A stretch of DNA of 16,199 bases from an uncultured Oscillospiraceae bacterium (GCA_900543705.1 UQSL01000046.1:1-16199), one strand, 5' to 3'; positions 6,835 through 12,949 are shown, numbered from the stretch's first letter. Translations and numbers: made by a program. Notes: generated by a model not told the origin, from the letters alone.

Positions 6835-7005
6835 AAAAAAAGCATGCGTCCATGCTCTGTCAGTTTCCCAATTTGCCGATGAGGTCAGGCACAGTGTGCC
6901 CAATGTTTCAGCTCCGTACAATGTCTCATCGTTCCCATTTGTCCGGAGCAGAGTTTCCGTGTAATTATATCGCTTTCATATAAGCCCATGAGTAACACCC
7001 TTTCC
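6835..7005 (-). ncRNA. Candidate structured non-coding RNA with pseudoknot
   Basis: A strong promoter (7012-7039) is followed by about 170 nt ending in the hairpin AGCATG-GACG-CATGCT plus seven T (6856-6835). Four further elements are visible, in 5' to 3' order on the minus strand. First is a TTATAT/ATATAA hairpin (6983-6965). Second is a closing helix CTCUG/CAGAG (6953-6949 with 6859-6855). Third is a long hairpin CTCCG-ACA(A)ATG / CATTGT-CGGAG (6948-6936 with 6923-6912) whose 12-nt loop contains CGATGAG. Fourth is the small hairpin GGCAC-ACT-GTGCC. The loop sequence CGATGAG (6931-6925) is exactly complementary to CTCATCG (6883-6877), giving a 7-bp pseudoknot. Two reading frames are open across it (one with MGLYESD..., one with NDETLYGAE...). 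I remember similar frames recurring as dubious ORFs in related genomes, which suggests a conserved RNA. The class is not identified; raiA RNA or 6S RNA are candidates to test. Confidence 0.6.
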
Positions 7006-7011
7006 CATTCC

Positions 7012-7039
7012 AGTATAGCGAAACGGCGGGATTTGTCAA
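7012..7039 (-). promoter_or_regulatory. Sigma-A-type promoter for the structured RNA / ABC-F leader
   Basis: On the minus strand a perfect -35 TTGACA (7039-7034) and -10 TATACT (7017-7012) are separated by 16 bp. It fires away from the helicase stop toward the candidate RNA. No other convincing promoter is seen between it and the ABC-F gene. Confidence 0.8.
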
Positions 7040-7080
7040 GTGCGTCGTTACGCTGAGGGAGAAACCGGATGCGCCCAGAA

Positions 7081-10000
7081 TTAAAACAAACTCATCTGGA
7101 GCGGCGGGGTGTCCTCCTTTGGCCTGGCAGCGGACTCGGCCCGGCTCAGTTCCTTCGGAATATCCGCAAGGAAGGGAGAGGGAGGCCCGTAGGTAAGCAG
7201 GAGCAATTCCTCCTTGGCGCGCGTCATGCCGACAAAGAACAGGCGGCGTTCCTCCTCTTCATCCGCTTTGCGTCGCTCGGATTTATAGGGGAGCGTACCC
7301 TCATTGACACCACATAAAAAGACTACCGGGAACTCCAAGCCTTTGGCCCCATGCAAAGTCATCAGAGTGACGGCGCCTGCGGCATAGGATTTCGTGCTCC
7401 CGCGGACGATGTCGCTTTCCTCCCCGAGGGCAAGTGAGCGCAGAAAGCCTTCCATCGTCCGGTGAAAAACAGCGGTGGAACGCAAGCGGGAAAAGGCGTC
7501 GTCTCTGGCAAGGGAGTGTTCCTTTGCCCATGTATCGAGCAGTTTGCGCGGCTTTTGGCTGAGCTTGGGCAGCGTACTTCGTACCGCGTCAAAGAAGCCG
7601 AGCAGATGCCCGGTAGACTCAAATTCCCTTTGCAGGGCGTCAAGCCGCTCTGAGAAGGGAAGCGAGAGGGAATCACCCCAAAAGCGCTCTACACTCTCGC
7701 AGAGATCGGCAGGGCACTCCCAGACGTCTTTCAGACAAAGCGTAAGAAAAACAGAGTCCCGCGGCTGAAGCAGGAAGCGGAAAAATGCAAGTGCTCCGCG
7801 TACCGTAGGAGCGCCCAGAAAATCATCACGTCCCGCAACGACACAAGGGAGGCCCTCCTGACGCAGGCATTTTTCCAGTAAGTCCGCCTGGCGGTGAGTA
7901 CGATAGAGTACGGCGATTTCAGAAAATTCCCTCGGCTTGCCCACTGCTTCCTGTACAGTCAAATCCTGTGCGGAGAGCATGTCAATACCTCCGGTCATCT
8001 TGGCTATTTCCTTTGCGGTGAAAATCGCTTCGGACAGGGAGCTCTGTGCGGTCACAATCCGTACCGCCGGGCCGTCCGGGCGGTTTGCGGAAAGCTCTCT
8101 TGGTTCTCCGGGGTTGCAGGAAATGACCGGAAGCGCGCACCCTAGAATCCGGGGCGTCGAACGATAGTTTTGCGTCAGCCGGATGACCCTGCAATCCGGC
8201 TCGTCTTTTTGCAGGCGGGAGAAAATATCCGCCGACGCCCCGCGAAAGCCGTAGATGGACTGGTCGGGATCGCCGATGACGAAAAGCTGGGAATCTCCCC
8301 GGCAAAATACCCGGATGAGCCGGTACTGGATAGAGCTTGAATCCTGGAATTCATCGACCAGCAAGTGAGAAAACCGGGTTTTCCACGCCTGAGGAACCTC
8401 ACCCGCTTCCCAGAGACGGAGCGTTTCAAGCAGCAGGTCGTCAAAGTCGAGTACCTTCTTTTCATACTGCAAGGCACAGTAGCGCTCCAGTGCCCCTTCG
8501 ATTTCCCCAAATTGGTCGTCCCTTGCGGACAACCCGCCTTTGTATCGGGAAACCTCCTGCAAAAAGTGTGCGGGGGATATAGAGAGTCCCTGTTCCGCAA
8601 TGATTCCCTTTGCCAGGACAGCGGCTTCATACTCTTCCAGCAAGACGACAGGGCCGCGCACTTCCTCCAAAAATTGCAGGCACAGGGAGTGGAAAGTCCC
8701 GACATGTACCGCATTTGCGGAACGTTTGGAGGAAAGATCCGTTTGTAGGCGCTCTTTCATCTCGCCTGCGGCTTTGTTGGTAAAGGTGACCGCCGTAATG
8801 TGGGAGGGCTTTACATCGCGTTCTTCGATGAGGTAGGCGATGCGGGAGATGAGCGTTTTGGTTTTACCAGTACCTGGTCCTGCAATGACAGCAACCGTCT
8901 TTTCTCTTGCGCAGACGGCTTCCCGTTGTTTGTCGTTGAGGGAATCGAACAGGCGCATCTTCTCCGGAGAAAACTTCATTGTCTTTTTCTCCGGCTCTTT
9001 CCTCTCCTTTGGAATCGAAGCCGAAACTACCGGTTTTTGCTTTTGTGGTGGTTTTGGCGCGGAAAATCCCAAAAGGCTGGTCTGTCCGCTCAAATGCCCA
9101 ATTTCATCCGGGCTGAGCAGCTGGACCACTCCATATTTCCCGTCATAGCCAGGGATACGGGTCACCTGCCCGCGGCGCAGTCGGCGGATGCCCTCCTGAA
9201 TGCAGGAACCTGCTACCGCGCCGATTTCCTCGAGCGGGACGTTTCTCAATATGGAGAATTCCGAGCCGAGTTCACGGAGCATCGCTTCATACTGTGCGGC
9301 AACCCGCTTGCTCGCCGGGGTGTATCCGGTGGAGGAGGCGATGACCTCCGGGAGGGGAACCAGGCTTTCAAAGGGCCTGGCACCGGGGAGGATAAACCCC
9401 TCCGGCCTGGCGGCAAGCTCCTCGACCCGATGCTCAACCCCGATAGTAAGCTTTTTTCCGCATTTCGGGCAGCGCCCTCCGTAGAGAATCGTCTCGGAGG
9501 GGCGCAGGCACAGCTCACAGCTTCTGTGCCCATCGTAGTGGTATTTACCTTCCTCCGGGAAAAATTCAATCGTGCCGTAAAATCCATCCGGATTTGCGCC
9601 CTCAATAGCCGCTTTGAGAGCAGGGTAGGACAGTTCCGTATTCAGTATGTTTGCCTCCCGTCCAAGCTTGGCAGGGGAGTGCGCGTCCGAATTGGAGATG
9701 AGGGTATAGGAGTCGAGCATCGGGATACGCCAGTTCATCGGAGGGTCGGAGGAAAGCCCGGTTTCGACTGCGTGGATGTAAGGGGTCATATCTTCAAAAC
9801 ACTCTGAAACCGTGTCGAACCCGGAAAATGCACCGAACATGGAAAAATGCGGCGTCCAGATATGTGCCGGGACAAACATCGCTTTCGGGCAGCTCTCCAG
9901 TGTGAGTTCCAGCAAATCGCGGCTGCTAAGCCCCAGGATAGGACGCCCGTCTGAGTGGATGTTCCCGATGGCTTCGAGCTTGTGAGAAAGCGTCTCGGCG

Positions 10001-10341
10001 TCCTCCAGCGAGGGGAGAATGATGACATTGTGTACCTTGCGCACCTTACCATTTTTCTTATAAATCGAGCTGATTTCTCCCGTTATGACAAACCTGGGAC
10101 GATTTGTCCGTCTGCTCGTGTCATCCGACAGGATGTATTCGTCTTTTAAGACGTACAGGCCCTCCTCTGCAGGGGTGAGTCTTTCAGACAGCTCCTCCCG
10201 CCATGCAGGATGGGTAAAATCCCCGGTACCTAACAGGTCGATCCCTTTGCGCCGGGCAAAAAGGTCCAAATGCTGAATATCACAGTCCCGGCTGGTGGCG
10301 CGGGAGTATTTAGAATGAATATGTAAATCGGCAATGTACAT
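7081..10341 (-). CDS. EndoQ-like PHP nuclease fused to UvrD/PcrA helicase
   Basis: This 1086-residue protein has two parts. Residues 1-420 resemble endonuclease Q. PHP metal motifs are DLHIHS (5-10), GTGDFTHP (38-45), GEISS (88-92), PAHIW (158-162) and SDAH (218-221), and a four-cysteine zinc site is CELC (275-278) with CPKC (291-294). EndoQ enzymes nick DNA next to deaminated bases such as uracil and hypoxanthine. A polar linker (about 428-458) leads to a superfamily 1 helicase: LNDKQREAV (468-476), AGPGTGKTKT (487-496), VDEFQD (662-667), GDPDQSIYGFRGA (690-702), QNYRS (724-728), TLHGAKGLEFP (995-1005) and FVGMTRAKEEL (1036-1046). All motifs are intact. The C-terminus ends QMSLF, which fits the beta-clamp-binding consensus. 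AAAGGAG lies 6 nt before the ATG. It appears to be transcribed alone, and a role in base-damage repair at replication sites is inferred. Confidence 0.92.
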   Translation of the reverse strand: MYIADLHIHSKYSRATSRDCDIQHLDLFARRKGIDLLGTGDFTHPAWREELSERLTPAEEGLYVLKDEYILSDDTSRRTNRPRFVITGEISSIYKKNGKVRKVHNVIILPSLEDAETLSHKLEAIGNIHSDGRPILGLSSRDLLELTLESCPKAMFVPAHIWTPHFSMFGAFSGFDTVSECFEDMTPYIHAVETGLSSDPPMNWRIPMLDSYTLISNSDAHSPAKLGREANILNTELSYPALKAAIEGANPDGFYGTIEFFPEEGKYHYDGHRSCELCLRPSETILYGGRCPKCGKKLTIGVEHRVEELAARPEGFILPGARPFESLVPLPEVIASSTGYTPASKRVAAQYEAMLRELGSEFSILRNVPLEEIGAVAGSCIQEGIRRLRRGQVTRIPGYDGKYGVVQLLSPDEIGHLSGQTSLLGFSAPKPPQKQKPVVSASIPKERKEPEKKTMKFSPEKMRLFDSLNDKQREAVCAREKTVAVIAGPGTGKTKTLISRIAYLIEERDVKPSHITAVTFTNKAAGEMKERLQTDLSSKRSANAVHVGTFHSLCLQFLEEVRGPVVLLEEYEAAVLAKGIIAEQGLSISPAHFLQEVSRYKGGLSARDDQFGEIEGALERYCALQYEKKVLDFDDLLLETLRLWEAGEVPQAWKTRFSHLLVDEFQDSSSIQYRLIRVFCRGDSQLFVIGDPDQSIYGFRGASADIFSRLQKDEPDCRVIRLTQNYRSTPRILGCALPVISCNPGEPRELSANRPDGPAVRIVTAQSSLSEAIFTAKEIAKMTGGIDMLSAQDLTVQEAVGKPREFSEIAVLYRTHRQADLLEKCLRQEGLPCVVAGRDDFLGAPTVRGALAFFRFLLQPRDSVFLTLCLKDVWECPADLCESVERFWGDSLSLPFSERLDALQREFESTGHLLGFFDAVRSTLPKLSQKPRKLLDTWAKEHSLARDDAFSRLRSTAVFHRTMEGFLRSLALGEESDIVRGSTKSYAAGAVTLMTLHGAKGLEFPVVFLCGVNEGTLPYKSERRKADEEEERRLFFVGMTRAKEELLLLTYGPPSPFLADIPKELSRAESAARPKEDTPPLQMSLF

Positions 10342-10374
10342 GGCAGACTCCTTTCCAGTGTCACTTACGGATAC

Positions 10375-10403
10375 ATTATAACTCTTTCTAGGAAACGGAA
10401 CAA
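10375..10403 (-). promoter_or_regulatory. Probable promoter of the EndoQ-helicase gene
   Basis: Minus-strand TTGTTC (10403-10398) and a perfect TATAAT (10380-10375) are separated by 17 bp, about 34 bp before the gene's ATG. Confidence 0.7.
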
Positions 10404-10426
10404 GAAAGTAGCCGAAAATGGATGAC

Positions 10427-10570
10427 TCAATTAGAACAGTAAGGAAAATAATAGAAATATGGAATAAAATCGGCAGAAGATATCTGGAAAGATTTATAAA
10501 AGTCTTTCTGTAAATCCGAATAAAGTTGCTTTTGCGGTTGAGCTGATAAAATACGGAAAGAGGATTTCAT
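10427..10570 (-). CDS. Possible small protein, function unknown
   Basis: A 47-residue ORF (MKSSFRILSAQ... ending YFYYFPYCSN) has an AGGAGG ribosome site 8 nt before its ATG, the best site in this intergenic region. The C-terminal third is rich in aromatic residues. It lies downstream of the promoter at 10797-10825 and the three-way-junction element, and 86 nt before the helicase gene. I recognise no family. An in-frame ATG further upstream (10672) would make 81 residues but would read through the folded element, so I prefer the short form. It could also be chance. Confidence 0.35.
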   Translation of the reverse strand: MKSSFRILSAQPQKQLYSDLQKDFYKSFQISSADFIPYFYYFPYCSN

Positions 10571-10617
10571 ACCATCATCCTCCTCATCTTTTTCCGCCCG
10601 GCGTCGCCGCACGGGGC

Positions 10618-10674
10618 GGATGCCCTTTTCCCGCAAAAGGAAACCCTCTGTGGAAACTTCCACAGAGGGCATCC
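10618..10674. repeat. Perfect three-way-junction inverted repeat
   Basis: Three helices fit together without leftover bases except one 4-nt linker. The closing stem is GGATGC / GCATCC (10618-10623 with 10669-10674). One arm is CCTTTT / AAAAGG (10624-10629 with 10635-10640, loop CCCGC). The other arm is CCTCTGTGGAA / TTCCACAGAGG (10645-10655 with 10658-10668, loop AC). As a palindrome it folds on either strand. It lies between a regulated promoter and the small ORF. Read on the minus strand the 11-bp arm is followed by TTTCCTTTT, so part of it may act as a terminator. A GC-rich hairpin CCGCCC/GGGCGG (10594-10619) overlaps the closing stem by 2 nt and could compete with it. Confidence 0.6.
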
Positions 10675-10768
10675 CGGCAAGAAAATGAAAGATTTGTATG
10701 ATAAATATAAGGAGATTTCAGTAAGTAAGCATTGGCAGTGCGGCGCCAAGCAGTTTGCATAGTGAAAT

Positions 10769-10788
10769 CGGTTAGCGTTTACTAACCG
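10769..10788. promoter_or_regulatory. Operator-like palindrome
   Basis: CGGTTAG-CGTTTA-CTAACCG is a perfect 7-bp inverted repeat with a 6-bp centre. It sits at the expected transcription start of the promoter at 10797-10825, so a bound protein would block transcription. The arms contain GGTTAG/CTAACC, the half-site of DtxR/IdeR boxes, but those are normally separated by 1 bp rather than 6. The DtxR-family gene next door and the TetR protein at 12265-12846 are both possible binders. Confidence 0.55.
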
Positions 10789-10796
10789 ACGAGTAT

Positions 10797-10825
10797 ACGA
10801 TACCATTTTATAAGGAATGTGTCAA
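10797..10825 (-). promoter_or_regulatory. Probable promoter facing the three-way-junction leader
   Basis: Minus strand: perfect -35 TTGACA (10825-10820), 17-bp spacer, -10 TATCGT (10802-10797). A TATACT hexamer a few bases further on is at poor spacing. The operator-like palindrome follows immediately. Confidence 0.55.
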
Positions 10826-10854
10826 CCTCTTTTTAAATGCTTAAGATAAGATAC

Positions 10855-10885
10855 AGTGCATCTCCTCTTTGCGCAGAGATGCACT
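10855..10885 (-). terminator. Terminator of the DtxR-family gene
   Basis: A 10-bp stem AGTGCATCTC / GAGATGCACT with an 11-nt loop begins about 19 nt after the DtxR stop codon. The minus-strand tail (GTATCTTATCTTAAG) is only partly T-rich. Confidence 0.6.
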
Positions 10886-10903
10886 TAAAACATAGGGGTT
10901 GTT

Positions 10904-11281
10904 CTATTTTTCACCGGCATAGCGATGATAATGTTCTTTAATGCGGGCAAAGGTTTCGTCGCTTAAATCGTGTTCGATCCTGCACGAATCCTCGTAGGCG
11001 GTTTTTTCCGGTACCCCGAGCTTCATCAAAATTTCTGCGATGACCTGATGGCGTTCGTAAATTCTCTCCGCGATTTCCATTCCCTTGTCCGTCAAGGTTA
11101 TAAAACCTTCGCCGTCTACTGTAATGTATCCGTTTTCCCGAAAGCGTTTCATGGCGACACTGACAGTGGGTTTGGAAAAATCCATTTCCCGGACAATATC
11201 GATCGAGCGTACCTGTCCCAGCCTATTTTTAAGCATCAGGATAGTTTCCAGATAATTCTCACCAGATTCCTGTATTTTCAC
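10904..11281 (-). CDS. DtxR/MntR-family metal-dependent repressor
   Basis: This 125-residue protein has an N-terminal winged helix (about residues 8-65, with recognition helix SKPTVSVAMKRF) and a metal-binding dimerisation domain (about 66-120). It lacks the C-terminal SH3-like domain of DtxR, as MntR does. Compared with B. subtilis MntR, the ligand positions here are N9 (for D8), E12 (for E11), H78 (for H77), C100 (for E99), E103 and H104. The cysteine at position 100 in CRIEH is what iron-sensing DtxR/IdeR carries, so iron rather than manganese is plausible. The start is GTG, supported by a GGGAGGTGA ribosome site just before it. No metal transporter gene is in the window. Confidence 0.88.
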   Translation of the reverse strand: MKIQESGENYLETILMLKNRLGQVRSIDIVREMDFSKPTVSVAMKRFRENGYITVDGEGFITLTDKGMEIAERIYERHQVIAEILMKLGVPEKTAYEDSCRIEHDLSDETFARIKEHYHRYAGEK

Positions 11282-11331
11282 TCAATCACCTCCCGTTTTC
11301 CCATATGGCTATATTGTCCTGATTCTATGTC

Positions 11332-11360
11332 ATCATACTACAGATGCGCCGTTTTTGCAA
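11332..11360 (-). promoter_or_regulatory. Promoter of the DtxR-family gene
   Basis: Minus strand: TTGCAA (11360-11355), 17-bp spacer, TATGAT (11337-11332), about 50 bp before the GTG start. Confidence 0.6.
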
Positions 11361-11390
11361 ATACCCGTCATGTCAATGGGACAATAAAGT

Positions 11391-11420
11391 TTGCAAAGCA
11401 GCATTTGTTTGTGATACGAT
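11391..11420 (+). promoter_or_regulatory. Possible promoter of the TraX-family gene
   Basis: Plus strand: TTGCAA (11391-11396), 18-bp spacer, TACGAT (11415-11420). It is divergent from the DtxR promoter, with about 30 bp between their -35 boxes. Confidence 0.45.
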
Positions 11421-11447
11421 AATAACCGAAAAAAGGGGAGTATCGTG

Positions 11448-12203
11448 ATGTTCCAGATGAAAAGAGAATTGACTGCCAACGCCATTAAATTGGCCGCTAT
11501 CCTGGCGATGCTCCTGGATCATATTGCATGGCTGTTTTTACAAACACAGTCTGTGCCGGGCTTTTTGATGCACCTGGCTGGCAGGATCACCGCTCCGATT
11601 ATGTGTTTTTTTGTCCAGGAAGGGTATGTCCATACGCGAAATGTCAGGCGCTATGCAACAAGGCTTGCCCTGTTTGCGACAGTCTCTTACCTGCCGTATA
11701 TTCTCTTTTCTACAGGGGACCTTCCAACTTTGGATACGGCACTCAATTTCAATGTCATCTATACTCTGTTACTGAGCCTGGCGGCGCTTTATGTGTGGGA
11801 CAAAGTCACACCGACGGGACTGAAATTATTCCTGCTGTTTGGATTGTGCCTGCTTGCGACCTTGGGGGATTGGTCCTATTTTGCAATTTTGTTCACTTTG
11901 GCTTTTTACCTAGGAAGAGGGAATTTTTCAAGGCAGGCAAAAACTTTTTCTTTTGTGGGTGCATTGTGGTGGCTTAGCTGTATTTTTCTCTATCTTTCCG
12001 CATACGTCGGACAGGAGATGCCGCTTTCGGAAGTACTGTGCAGAATCGGAATGCAGGCGGGAGTGTTTTTATGCCTTCCTCTTCTCTCCCTTTACCACGG
12101 AAAACGCGGTGGGGGAAAATACAGCGGGTGGTTTTTTTATATCTTTTATCCGTTGCATCTTTTGATTTTGTTCGCGATTGCCTGGATGGTCAATCCAGGA
12201 TAA
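11448..12203 (+). CDS. TraX-family integral membrane protein
   Basis: This polytopic membrane protein of 251 residues has about eight hydrophobic segments. Family features are the N-terminal LTANAIKLAAILAMLLDHIAW helix, the RITAPIMCFFVQEGYVHTRN motif with the following ATRLALFATVSYLPY, and the C-terminal GWFFYIFYPLHLLIL segment. TraX was named for F-pilin N-acetylation, but relatives are common in chromosomes of gut Firmicutes without conjugation genes, as here, and their role there is unknown. The acyltransferase-like topology suggests acylation of a surface molecule, which is an inference. I chose ATG 11448, 7 nt after GGGGAG. The GTG directly before it (11445) is the alternative. It is a single-gene unit ended by a bidirectional terminator. 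Confidence 0.88.
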   Translation: MFQMKRELTANAIKLAAILAMLLDHIAWLFLQTQSVPGFLMHLAGRITAPIMCFFVQEGYVHTRNVRRYATRLALFATVSYLPYILFSTGDLPTLDTALNFNVIYTLLLSLAALYVWDKVTPTGLKLFLLFGLCLLATLGDWSYFAILFTLAFYLGRGNFSRQAKTFSFVGALWWLSCIFLYLSAYVGQEMPLSEVLCRIGMQAGVFLCLPLLSLYHGKRGGGKYSGWFFYIFYPLHLLILFAIAWMVNPG

Positions 12204-12223
12204 TTCCTCGAGTTTATCAGGAC

Positions 12224-12259
12224 AAACAAACCGCCTGTTATTTAGCAGGCGGTTTGTTT
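12224..12259. terminator. Bidirectional terminator between traX-like and tetR genes
   Basis: A 14-bp stem AAACAAACCGCCTG / CAGGCGGTTTGTTT has an 8-nt loop. T-rich arms on both strands allow it to end the rightward TraX transcript and the leftward TetR transcript, which converge here. Confidence 0.88.
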
Positions 12260-12264
12260 CCTAT

Positions 12265-12846
12265 TTATACCAACTGGTTGCAAACACCGCGCACCAGCAG
12301 TTCAATGACCGCATCGAAAGATTCTCCCATTTCCGACTGGTGCTGGAGGGTCAAGAAGACAGCTCGTACTGCGGCACTCGCGGTTTCGATAGGAACCTTG
12401 AGATGAAGCCCGCCCCTTGTGAACAAATCGCGGATGTGGGCGTCGTCGCTGCTGTAGTATTTCTCCAAAACATCACGAGGGATCTTCCGGAGAAGATAGG
12501 ACAAATCGTTTTCAAAGAAATCCATCATGGAGTTTTCCTCCATGACCTTGCATGCAGTCAGCAAGGCGAGGGCCGTGCGCTCACATTCCGGCAAATCCCT
12601 GCGAGAGTCGAGCACACAAAAGGCAGTGTCATAAATTTCCGTGTGCAGGCTTTCGAGCACTTCAAAAAAGAGCATCTCCTTGCTTTCGTAAAATTTGTAA
12701 AAAGCGCCCTTAGAGATATCCGCCCCATAAGCAAGCTGGTCCACAGTGGTCTTGCGCATGCCGATGGTGGCAATACACTTTTTGGCCTCTTCCATGAGCT
12801 TTTGCCGTATCATTTGTTTTTCCTGTTCACTGAATGCAGTTGCCAT
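12265..12846 (-). CDS. TetR/AcrR-family transcriptional repressor
   Basis: This 193-residue protein has a typical TetR N-terminal DNA-binding domain: a first helix from about residue 9, then RKTTVDQLAYGADISKGAFYKFYESKEMLF (31-60) carrying the helix-turn-helix. The rest (about 65-193) is an all-helical ligand domain with no recognisable specificity. It has its own promoter and a 30-bp near-palindrome overlapping the -10 region, so it very likely represses itself. The oxidase gene further upstream on the same strand is separated by a terminator. No efflux or target gene is adjacent, so the regulated pathway is not evident from the window. Confidence 0.9.
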   Translation of the reverse strand: MATAFSEQEKQMIRQKLMEEAKKCIATIGMRKTTVDQLAYGADISKGAFYKFYESKEMLFFEVLESLHTEIYDTAFCVLDSRRDLPECERTALALLTACKVMEENSMMDFFENDLSYLLRKIPRDVLEKYYSSDDAHIRDLFTRGGLHLKVPIETASAAVRAVFLTLQHQSEMGESFDAVIELLVRGVCNQLV

Positions 12847-12858
12847 GTAATCATCACC

Positions 12859-12888
12859 ATATGACTAAAAAGATATTTTCGGTCATAT
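12859..12888. promoter_or_regulatory. Probable TetR autoregulatory operator
   Basis: A 30-bp imperfect palindrome has 7-bp perfect outer arms ATATGAC / GTCATAT and matching inner AAAA / TTTT blocks. It lies between the TetR start codon and its -10 hexamer (overlapping it by 2 bp), the usual place for a TetR operator. Confidence 0.65.
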
Positions 12889-12915
12889 TGTATCTGTTTT
12901 ACAGGCAAAAGTCAA
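12887..12915 (-). promoter_or_regulatory. Promoter of the TetR-family gene
   Basis: Minus strand: TTGACT (12915-12910), 17-bp spacer, TACAAT (12892-12887), about 40 bp before the ATG. Both boxes match the sigma-A consensus at five of six positions. Confidence 0.75.
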
Positions 12916-12949
12916 GTGGAGAATTAAAAATGGGTCACAGACATCTCCG

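Noticed and set aside
6587..6964. A 125-codon plus-strand open frame opposite the ABC-F leader
   Set aside because: It runs through three minus-strand hairpins and the RNA candidate, lacks a ribosome site and looks non-protein in composition.
6886..6990. A 34-codon minus-strand ORF (MGLYESD...) with GGGTG upstream, as leader peptide
   Set aside because: It coincides with the pseudoknotted RNA and the base-pairing explains the sequence better. Two overlapping frames are open across the same bases, as expected of structured RNA. It is kept only as a possible alternative.
8800..9807. A 335-codon plus-strand open frame
   Set aside because: It lies entirely antisense to the EndoQ-helicase gene, whose motifs are unambiguous, and its translation has no family character.
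10855..10885. Hairpin considered as a metal-sensing RNA element
   Set aside because: Its position 19 nt after the DtxR stop codon fits a plain terminator.
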